This document shows positions 15,451 to 21,665 of a stretch of DNA of 23,768 nucleotides, in pieces. Numbering within the stretch: the first letter of the stretch is position 1; every line of letters begins with the position of its first letter. This DNA is from a virus. Location: positions 1-23,768 of IMG/VR virus record IMGVR_UViG_3300031857_019986; one strand, given 5' to 3'. The position numbers and the translations under genes are program-made. Below the pieces are notes generated by a model. That model worked only from the letters and a program-made list of their open reading frames with translations. It was not told the DNA's origin and did not search any database.

Positions 15451-16297
15451 AACATTTCTCCCTCACATATTTTGACTCATCATAAATGTCTAAAATGTCT
15501 AAAAATGATTTCTGTAAATCTAACCAATCACCAAATTCAAAAGCGTAACATTTATCTTTATTCTGTCCTGTGATAGCTGTAAGAACCTCTTGTTCACTAA
15601 TTAACTGATTGTGTTTTTCTAAATAACTTGTAAAAATGTCTAAATAACCCTCAAACAAATGTCTAACTATTTCTGATTTACCACCAAATAAACATCCTGG
15701 AACAACCTTTAATTCAACTCCAAATAGTTCATTAAACCTTGCAACCATTTCATAATTCATAACAATAGAATTACCTTTAAGGTGAATAAAACCGTGTTGA
15801 ATAATTTTTTCAGTTACCTTATTCAAAAAGTTTTTTGAGTTAATAAGTGGAGCCATATAATCTCTCCATCCGTCATGACAAGATGTTCCAATAAGTCCGG
15901 CATCAATCCAAACAACATTTTCACAATCATATGACTCATCAATTAAAAACTTTAATTTATTTAATACAACCTCCAAATAATTGTTTACACAATAAATCCT
16001 ATCGTAGTTCATCCCACCTGATAATTCTTGTATTCTAACTCTATCAATCAATTCACATGTTTCAGATGTATTTAATTCTTTGAATTTAAACTCAATATTA
16101 GGTTGATTAAACTCATATTGTAAATTGAATTTTTCATACGAATTTTTATCAGTATAAATTACGTACTGATATTCAGGAAATATAATGTTCTTAATTGTTG
16201 CAACAAGTAATGGAAAGTTTTTATATCTTTCACCGTTTCTTTCGGGAACATAATTTAATTCATAAATTGCCGAAACTATTTTAGTACCATTTGTCAT
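15443..16297 (-). CDS. HtrL/YibB-like glycosyltransferase-family protein
   Basis: This 284-residue protein has an ATG at 16297, which overlaps the upstream gene by 17 bases. Its opening (KIVSAIYELNYVPERNGERY), a YVIYTDKNS strand, an acidic VVWIDAGLIG motif (128-137) and a later VPGCLFGGKSE segment match the HtrL/YibB pattern, also present in the fused gene downstream. The WIDAG acidic pair is the likely sugar-nucleotide/metal site. YibB is encoded beside lipopolysaccharide core genes in enterobacteria, so surface-glycan work is reasonable. Actual reaction and substrate are unknown. Confidence 0.65.
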   Translation of the reverse strand: MTNGTKIVSAIYELNYVPERNGERYKNFPLLVATIKNIIFPEYQYVIYTDKNSYEKFNLQYEFNQPNIEFKFKELNTSETCELIDRVRIQELSGGMNYDRIYCVNNYLEVVLNKLKFLIDESYDCENVVWIDAGLIGTSCHDGWRDYMAPLINSKNFLNKVTEKIIQHGFIHLKGNSIVMNYEMVARFNELFGVELKVVPGCLFGGKSEIVRHLFEGYLDIFTSYLEKHNQLISEQEVLTAITGQNKDKCYAFEFGDWLDLQKSFLDILDIYDESKYVREKCYV

Positions 16298-16991
16298 GTT
16301 GAGCGTAAATAATATTTAATGATTTATTTGAGTTATTACCAAGTTCAACACCATTATACAATGCGGAAAAACACATTTCATCAATATTTCCAGCAGGTAT
16401 GTTTCTTAAACCATCAGTTTTTTTATATTCGATACATTTGTCCCATGTATCCAAAAAATGGGTAAACTTTTCCATTTCCATATCAATGTATTGAATACAA
16501 TCTTCGGGCATAATCCCTAACTTTTTTTTATCGGTTTCAAAACCAAAAACATTTTCATAGTGAAGTAATCTTCTACCAAGTTCACTATTAGATTGGATTT
16601 GTTCAGAAAAATTATATGTTACAGGGCCTGAAATACAATTTTGAATAAATGAATTAAGAATATTTTCTTCATTGAATAATGAAGGATTAACTCTCATATC
16701 AGCATCCACCAAAATAACTTTTGTAAATCCCAAATCAACCGACGCCCTAACCGAATATCTTTTTACTGAAAAATCAAAGTCATAATAATTTGTTTGATAA
16801 TCCAAATATTCAGAATTGTAATTTTTAATATCCACCGATTTAACAAAGTCAGCTTTAGTTATTTTATCACAATCATCAGTTAAAACTACCAAATGTGGTT
16901 TGAAATCATGATTTAAAATATCGTTAATGAAACGATTAACTTGCTGGTAATATCTTTCACCAAAACAAAATGTTGCAAATGTAAAACTCAT
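16281..16991 (-). CDS. DxD-motif glycosyltransferase-like protein
   Basis: This 236-residue protein has an ATG at 16991, just two bases after the upstream stop. It begins SFTFATFCFGERYYQQVNRF and has an HLVVLTDD strand and the key KVILVDADMRVNPSLF segment, where Asp96-Ala-Asp98 is a DxD motif binding metal and nucleotide sugar. The order (N-terminal strand with 'FGxxY', VLTDD, then the DxD strand) is like GT8/GT6-type retaining transferases. Near the C-terminus, IPAGNIDEMCFSALYN may be acceptor-side. No transmembrane segment is present. The glycosyltransferase call is sound by motif; family and sugar are not settled. Confidence 0.65.
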   Translation of the reverse strand: MSFTFATFCFGERYYQQVNRFINDILNHDFKPHLVVLTDDCDKITKADFVKSVDIKNYNSEYLDYQTNYYDFDFSVKRYSVRASVDLGFTKVILVDADMRVNPSLFNEENILNSFIQNCISGPVTYNFSEQIQSNSELGRRLLHYENVFGFETDKKKLGIMPEDCIQYIDMEMEKFTHFLDTWDKCIEYKKTDGLRNIPAGNIDEMCFSALYNGVELGNNSNKSLNIIYAQHDKWY

Positions 16992-16993
16992 AA

Positions 16994-18238
16994 TTATAAA
17001 TTTCCTGTTATTCTTTCACACCAATCTTTTGATTCCGAGTGTGGCCAAACAACCCAATATTTAGGTTTTTTATCCGTATTAAACTGTCTCCATACTTTAC
17101 AATAACCATCAGGGTCATTCATCATTCTTTGGATTTCATTTCTATCCGCATCTTGTCTGAAAATAGTTTCATCTTTTTCATCATGAAATGCAACCACCCA
17201 AAAATCATAATCTTTTTCAGGAACTTGATGAAACCCAATATCAATACAATGTTTGAATAATGATGTAAATGACTTTAACCATTCTTCCTCCGACTCAAAA
17301 TTATATGGGTTAGGTGGATAACCTTTATCTACGGTATATTGCTGAACAGCTCTTTTTGAAAATAAAAGTCCTGAATATTTCTCATACTCTCTTAAACTTC
17401 TTACCTTACCAAAACCATATTTACCGTGGTTCATTTCCTCTTCACCATCCATACCGAACAATGAACGATTTTTTTTGTGACAGTAATTGTTTTTATCTAC
17501 CCATTGTGAATCATCATCCCATTGTTTAGTACGACCCTTTCTTGTGTACTCGTGCCAAATCATAACTTTATGAGGATGAAATAAATCATAACCGTGAGTA
17601 TACGCTCTTGCGGCAATAGATATTTCTTCACCATGAAAATAAAATTCAGGGTCGTGTTGAACTTCTTTAGCAAACTTACCTAATGTAAAACAGAAGTGGG
17701 CTGAATAAAATCTTGCTTTGATAGGTTCAGTTAGATTCTGCCAACCAGGTATTGTTTCAGGTAAAAAGAAAACCGCACCTTCAGGAATGAATCTATCAAA
17801 AACCATTCTCCATGGTTCTTGTGTCCTACCTTGTGGGTCATTATCAGGGTCAAAAGATGAAACATATCCTGTTAGTAATGGTTTTTTATATCCCTTCTTT
17901 TGAAGGTCTTTGACCATGTTTATCATATCAACATCCCAATTAGGAGCAAACCTCATATGTGAGTCGATTTGGAGGGTATATTGTTCTTTATTATATAACT
18001 GTTGGATTTGATTTCTTGCCCAACATGCTCCTTTTGATTCAGTATATAAAATATTTAATATTCTAAATCGTTCATCATTTTCATATTCGGATAAATTGTC
18101 AAATGTATCATCAGGATGAAACTGACGAGCAATAGCAAAAACCAGATTTTCTGGTTTTTTTGCGTTTTCTAAAGCCGACTGAATTGTTGGTATTAATTGT
18201 GGGTCTCGATAAGATGCAATTTGAATAAAGATTTTCAT
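16994..18238 (-). CDS. GlcNAc-type glycosyltransferase (GT60 / PF11397-like)
   Basis: This 414-residue protein uses ATG 18238, which gives MKIFIQIASYRDPQLIPTIQ; a TTG six bases upstream is possible but less likely. The opening IASYRDPQL, an ESKGACWARNQIQQLY segment, LQIDSHMRFAPNWD (acidic donor site) and FYFHGEEISIAARAYTHGYD followed by HP are the hallmarks of PF11397 enzymes, typified by eukaryotic Skp1 hydroxyproline GlcNAc-transferase (GT60) and found in bacteria and phages. The family adds GlcNAc or related sugars to proteins or glycans. The C-terminal 130 residues are extra and unrecognised, with two WVVxxH-type strands (DFWVVAFHDE, KYWVVWPHSE) that look like an internal repeat. Codons near the 5' end include a terminator-like hairpin (see 18137-18161). 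Confidence 0.85.
   Translation of the reverse strand: MKIFIQIASYRDPQLIPTIQSALENAKKPENLVFAIARQFHPDDTFDNLSEYENDERFRILNILYTESKGACWARNQIQQLYNKEQYTLQIDSHMRFAPNWDVDMINMVKDLQKKGYKKPLLTGYVSSFDPDNDPQGRTQEPWRMVFDRFIPEGAVFFLPETIPGWQNLTEPIKARFYSAHFCFTLGKFAKEVQHDPEFYFHGEEISIAARAYTHGYDLFHPHKVMIWHEYTRKGRTKQWDDDSQWVDKNNYCHKKNRSLFGMDGEEEMNHGKYGFGKVRSLREYEKYSGLLFSKRAVQQYTVDKGYPPNPYNFESEEEWLKSFTSLFKHCIDIGFHQVPEKDYDFWVVAFHDEKDETIFRQDADRNEIQRMMNDPDGYCKVWRQFNTDKKPKYWVVWPHSESKDWCERITGNL
18137..18161 (-). terminator. Terminator-like hairpin inside the GT60-type gene
   Basis: On the minus strand, AACCAGA, a short A loop and TCTGGTT form a stem followed by a T run (TTTTTG in total). It lies about 80-100 bases inside the coding region. 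It could reduce read-through into the distal operon. AT-rich coding sequence could also produce it by chance. Confidence 0.3.
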
Positions 18239-18272
18239 ATTCAAATCTTAATTAAAAGAACAAAAAGATAAA

Positions 18273-18716
18273 TTATTTCTTTTTAATTTTTACATACTTA
18301 TACCACAATCTTTCGTGTAAGAAATAGATTATAGGTTTTAACGTTAATTCACCAATACCCAATAAAGAAGACATTTGTAATGATACACCACAAGATAAAG
18401 CAACTACAACAGTGGTAAGAGTTCCAAGTAATCTATATGATATTGTTTTTAATATATGACGAAGTAATACCGTTTCTTCCTTAACAGTTTGGACATATGC
18501 AACATTATCTTTGATTGTACAATGTCCTTCACAACTGATATGCCATTTATATTCATTAAGTTCAGGCATCCAATCCTGTGTTGTAAAAGTATGTCCGTCA
18601 ATAATAATATTTGAAACCAAGATTTCATTACCATTTTCAATTAATCTCCATCTTGTGTCTTCTGATGTTGAATGAACATTGAATCTAATTTGAAACTTTT
18701 TGATTTTCTTTTTCAT
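18273..18716 (-). CDS. DUF2061 membrane protein with soluble N-terminal domain
   Basis: This 147-residue protein has an ATG at 18716 overlapping the nucleotidyltransferase stop. Residues 86-145 match DUF2061 (PF09834): RHILKTISYRLLGTLTTVVV, a second hydrophobic stretch, then PIIYFLHERLWYKY. This predicts two transmembrane helices and a basic tail (KIKKK). DUF2061 proteins are known in bacteria beside or fused to sulfate-activation genes, which matches the adjacent CysC-like kinase and nucleotidyltransferase here. Residues 1-80 (KKKIKKFQIRFNVHSTSEDT, then WRLIENG and EYKWHISCEGHCTIKDN) form a separate small basic, beta-rich domain I do not recognise. A supporting membrane role, perhaps in sulfate or sulfated-product handling, is inferred from context. 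Confidence 0.75.
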   Translation of the reverse strand: MKKKIKKFQIRFNVHSTSEDTRWRLIENGNEILVSNIIIDGHTFTTQDWMPELNEYKWHISCEGHCTIKDNVAYVQTVKEETVLLRHILKTISYRLLGTLTTVVVALSCGVSLQMSSLLGIGELTLKPIIYFLHERLWYKYVKIKKK

Positions 18717-19111
18717 AATTTACCTTGGGCTCTTAATTCTTCTCTAATTTTTGTGGCTGAAATATCATGTATTTCTTGTGGTGGTATTCTCTCTATAATA
18801 TTATAACCAACACCTCGTCCGAATTCAATAGAACAGATATCGGGAATTATCATGACTTTTATCTTATCACCCATTTCAGAATAATGTTCTTCGATATTTT
18901 TCTTAACCTCTTCAGCGGTAAATGGATTTTTTTCATCAGGTTGAATATCCCTGATACAGATTAAGACATTCTTACCTTCATCTAACGCTTCTTGAAATAA
19001 CGATTGATGTCCTTTGTGTAAAGGTTGCCATCTTCCGACAAACATGGCATACTGACCATCCTTAGCAGGTAAAGATGATTCTACGTGAATTTTTTTATCC
19101 CAAGTACTCAT
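18713..19111 (-). CDS. HxGH-family nucleotidyltransferase (adenylyl/cytidylyltransferase-like)
   Basis: This 132-residue protein has an ATG at 19111 overlapping the CysC stop by four bases. FVGRWQPLHKGHQ holds the HxGH motif (His32, His35) that binds the ATP/CTP phosphates. ISATKIREEL (117-126) is the ISSTxxR-type signature closing the active site. The enzyme transfers a nucleotide from an NTP to a phosphate or sulfate-like acceptor; the fold includes NMN adenylyltransferase and ATP sulfurylase. Being next to APS kinase and a sulfotransferase, a minimal sulfate adenylyltransferase is an attractive guess, but canonical ATP sulfurylases are about three times longer, and the residues giving sulfate specificity cannot be judged here. 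NAD or sugar-nucleotide metabolism is the alternative. Confidence 0.8.
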   Translation of the reverse strand: MSTWDKKIHVESSLPAKDGQYAMFVGRWQPLHKGHQSLFQEALDEGKNVLICIRDIQPDEKNPFTAEEVKKNIEEHYSEMGDKIKVMIIPDICSIEFGRGVGYNIIERIPPQEIHDISATKIREELRAQGKL

Positions 19112-19536
19112 TTTTTATTAAAAGGTATTAATTCAAGACATTCGTCTATTGTTTTATTTGTTGTATCAATATCAATGAAGTTTTCAGTTGGAGCTTCGTA
19201 TTCCTTAACAAAGTTTTGTTCTCTCCCTCTAATTTCAGAAGTATGAACATAAATTTCACACACTTCATTTGTTTCTTTGAGTGAGTCCCTCATACTTTTA
19301 TAAGGAGCCACAACTGAAATAACAACTGTAAATCCTTTATGGTCTAAAAACCTTGCCAAGTCCAATACAGATTGTATGTTTTTAACTCTACCTTCTGCAG
19401 AGTAATCAAAATTTTGGAATAGTTCTCTTAAACCATCTCCGTCAACATTAATACAAGTGTCAGAACACTTTTCAATTAAAGCATTCGCTAATGTTGTCTT
19501 ACCAGCACCTGGCTGACCTGTGAACCAATAAATCAT
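19108..19536 (-). CDS. cysC: Adenylylsulfate (APS) kinase, CysC-like
   Basis: This 142-residue protein has an ATG at 19536 overlapping the sulfotransferase stop by four bases. It has the Walker A motif GQPGAGKTT (7-15), NVDGDGLRELF (30-40, matching the CysC 'LDGDxxR' APS site), GRVKNIQ (matching 'R..NI'), VVISVVAPYKSMRD (matching the CysC 'xISPxxxxR' segment) and VKEYEAP (matching 'YEAPxxxE'). The enzyme phosphorylates adenylylsulfate to PAPS, the sulfate donor. It is shorter than bacterial CysC (about 200 residues) but keeps the core. The neighbouring sulfotransferase would consume PAPS, so the two form a donor-making and donor-using pair. It probably acts in the cytoplasm. Confidence 0.85.
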   Translation of the reverse strand: MIYWFTGQPGAGKTTLANALIEKCSDTCINVDGDGLRELFQNFDYSAEGRVKNIQSVLDLARFLDHKGFTVVISVVAPYKSMRDSLKETNEVCEIYVHTSEIRGREQNFVKEYEAPTENFIDIDTTNKTIDECLELIPFNKK

Positions 19537-20357
19537 ATGTTTTTCTGATAATTAAAAATTTGATAGAACCATTGATAGTTGTTGTAAATCCAATCACAAA
19601 CATCTTCACCTAAAACTTTAACCGCACTTGATGGAGTAAGTTCCAAACTCTTTCTAATAGTGTGGTCACCAAACATTCCATAGATTTCATCGTCTTCTTT
19701 GGTCACTTGTTCAATGTTGTCAAAATTATGTTCGTAGAATGGTATTTCCAAAAAGTTATAAATCTTTAACATAGTTGCTTCAGGATACAAACATAAATCT
19801 TCATATCTCACAAATAACATTTTTTCATTTATTCCTTGTCTAAAAACTTCACCCAATCTTTCGATAGCCATACCCACAGGTTGTGAGTTGGCCCAAATAT
19901 CAATTCTTTTAGGTGTTGTAGTACCTTTTAACTCGGCGTGATTAACAATACCCATATCTTTGTACTGACTCTTACGGAAGTTTTTTTCCATAGAACAGAA
20001 GATGTCCCTTAAATCTCTCACCATACAGATAATCTTTGGTTCAGGGAATACTTCATTCAAGAAACCATAGTGAACACCCCATCCTCTACTTTTATCCACA
20101 ACATATTTCTTATCAGTAATTGCGGTAAAGAAACCTTCAACACCTTGTTTACAAAAAGATAAGTAACCTTTTTTCATCAATTCAGTGTCTTGAGCTTTGA
20201 ATTCAGGTGACGACGAGTAATTAGCTCTCGCCCCATAGATTAATTCCAATACACCACTTGTAGGTGTAGCATAAATGTCAGGGTTTTGAGCTAAAATGTT
20301 TTGTAACATTGTACTGCCAGCTCTTGGTAGCGAACTTTGAAAGAATAGTTTTTCCAT
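19533..20357 (-). CDS. PAPS-dependent sulfotransferase
   Basis: This 274-residue protein has an ATG at 20357 that shares a base with the SET gene stop. At the N-terminus, FFQSSLPRAGSTMLQNIL (5-22) is the 5'-phosphosulfate loop that grips PAPS. KIICMVRDLRDIFCSMEKNF (108-127) is the 3'-phosphate motif with Arg114 and Ser122. FVRYEDLCLYP and later YNFLEIPF match the sulfotransferase-fold core. These enzymes move a sulfuryl group from PAPS to a hydroxyl or amine on a sugar, peptide or small molecule. Its position, directly upstream of APS kinase in a glycosyltransferase operon, makes a glycan or tyrosine acceptor likely, probably on the phage fibre or host surface. The acceptor is not visible in the sequence. 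There is no signal peptide. Confidence 0.9.
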   Translation of the reverse strand: MEKLFFQSSLPRAGSTMLQNILAQNPDIYATPTSGVLELIYGARANYSSSPEFKAQDTELMKKGYLSFCKQGVEGFFTAITDKKYVVDKSRGWGVHYGFLNEVFPEPKIICMVRDLRDIFCSMEKNFRKSQYKDMGIVNHAELKGTTTPKRIDIWANSQPVGMAIERLGEVFRQGINEKMLFVRYEDLCLYPEATMLKIYNFLEIPFYEHNFDNIEQVTKEDDEIYGMFGDHTIRKSLELTPSSAVKVLGEDVCDWIYNNYQWFYQIFNYQKNI

Positions 20358-20743
20358 TATATAATTGTTTTAATAAATTTCCAGTAGTCAGGACCTCCGT
20401 ATGAAGTACAGATTTCTTCACCAATTTCAATATCACGATTTGCGACGAAATAGTAAAGAGCCGAATTAGAATCACAGGTCCAAAATGCATTATTATTTTC
20501 ACTATGATTGTATATACAACCATAACCAAGAGGTATTGCGAAATGAGTTGGTTGGTGTCCACAAGGATATGAAAATCTATATTTCAAAAGTATATCATTC
20601 ATATCACCCAAATCTGTTCTGAAAAAAATCGCATAACATGTTTCGATGATTTCATCCTTTTTAATTTTTTGTGAAGCAAAAACCCCCAATCCATGAATGG
20701 GGGATGCTTTTACTTCTATCTTTTGTGGAATAGGTATATTCAT
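20357..20743 (-). CDS. SET-domain protein (lysine methyltransferase-like)
   Basis: This 128-residue protein has an ATG at 20743, two bases after the GT9-like stop. It is nearly a bare SET domain: SPIHGLGVFASQKIKKDEII (14-33) is the GxG S-adenosylmethionine strand, YNHSENNNA (78-86) holds the NHS motif of the pseudoknot, and GEEICTSYG (108-116) carries the catalytic tyrosine Tyr115. SET enzymes methylate protein lysines. Pre-SET and post-SET zinc regions are absent, as in small bacterial and viral SET proteins. In this operon it might methylate a structural protein or a host protein; the substrate is unknown. A strong terminator-like hairpin lies within codons 12-20. Confidence 0.85.
   Translation of the reverse strand: MNIPIPQKIEVKASPIHGLGVFASQKIKKDEIIETCYAIFFRTDLGDMNDILLKYRFSYPCGHQPTHFAIPLGYGCIYNHSENNNAFWTCDSNSALYYFVANRDIEIGEEICTSYGGPDYWKFIKTII
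20678..20703 (-). terminator. Terminator-like hairpin in the 5' part of the SET gene
   Basis: On the minus strand, CCCCCA...TGGGGG is a 6-bp GC-rich stem (extended by two inner pairs), followed at once by TTTTT, 40-65 bases inside the coding region. The structure is as good as a normal intrinsic terminator and is G/C-rich in an AT-rich gene. It could act as an attenuator between the fibre/GT9 genes and the distal operon. Activity is inferred. Confidence 0.4.
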
Positions 20744-20744
20744 A

Positions 20745-21614
20745 TTAATCTTCTAAAGATTTTAATACATCTTCAATATTAAAAATTTCTTCTTCTGAAT
20801 TAAACGGAAACTCCATTGGTTCACCTAAAATATTAAACTTATTTAAGTATGATAATTTAAGTTCAGGTTTTTTGGTAAACTCATTATGAACAATATTGTT
20901 ATTAATACCATAACCAAATACTTTTGGTGAATTAGCCACCCACAATACTGTTGATGATAAACCAATTGCAGATGCTACGTGTTGAGCAAAACTATCCATA
21001 AATAATCTTTTTGAACTCATAGATATAACTGTTGCAACAGCTCTGAAACCATCTGTCAATTGAACGGTATCTCTCAATCCCGGTTGGTCGTCTCTTCTAA
21101 TATGAAAGATAGTGTAGGCATATTTGAATTTATCAACAACTTGTTGAGCGATATGGTGAGGAATGTCTCTAGCCCATGAATATTTCATATTTTGTTCAAC
21201 ACCACCATTGGTTTGAATTACCATAATTGGTTTGTCTGTTGTGTATTTTTTAGAATAAAATTGTCTTTCTCTTTCAGTAACATAAAGGTTTGTTTTCTCA
21301 CCATTATACTCCAAATCAAATAACTTGCACCATGTTTGAATAACATGTTCTTCATTCTTTAAGTGTTCAGTATCCAAGTATGGGTCGTGAGCAAACACTT
21401 TAAAATCTTTGTTTTCTAAATAATCTGAATAGAAATATTTGTGTTCACCAAAGGCATATGCTCTGTCAACAAATGGATTATTCAAAAATACATCAGGATA
21501 ACCTGATACAACAATTAATTTTGATTCTGGGTATTTTTTCTTTATGATTTCACAGATAGCGGTACCCATAACACATTTGCCGATACCACCATTAATTTGA
21601 AAAATTATATTCAT
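20745..21614 (-). CDS. Glycosyltransferase family 9-like (heptosyltransferase-type)
   Basis: This 289-residue protein has an ATG at 21614, about 50 bases after the fibre stop codon. The opening MNIIFQINGGIGKCVMGTAI with KKYPESKLIVVSGYPDVFL is the GT9/ADP-heptose transferase N-terminal half (compare 'GDxVxtxPxlxxLrxxxP'). The second half has MVIQTNGGVEQ and LFMDSFAQHVASAIGLSSTV, matching the GT9 'D(S/T)xxxHxAxAxxxPxxxLxG' nucleotide-sugar site. GT9 enzymes build lipopolysaccharide core. Here it starts the glycan operon. Similar GT9-like proteins also occur in other phages. Sugar and acceptor are unknown. Confidence 0.78.
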   Translation of the reverse strand: MNIIFQINGGIGKCVMGTAICEIIKKKYPESKLIVVSGYPDVFLNNPFVDRAYAFGEHKYFYSDYLENKDFKVFAHDPYLDTEHLKNEEHVIQTWCKLFDLEYNGEKTNLYVTERERQFYSKKYTTDKPIMVIQTNGGVEQNMKYSWARDIPHHIAQQVVDKFKYAYTIFHIRRDDQPGLRDTVQLTDGFRAVATVISMSSKRLFMDSFAQHVASAIGLSSTVLWVANSPKVFGYGINNNIVHNEFTKKPELKLSYLNKFNILGEPMEFPFNSEEEIFNIEDVLKSLED

Positions 21615-21665
21615 ATTTTAAGTTTTGTTAAAAACATAAAATAAAAAATACATTCGTAAAGATTA

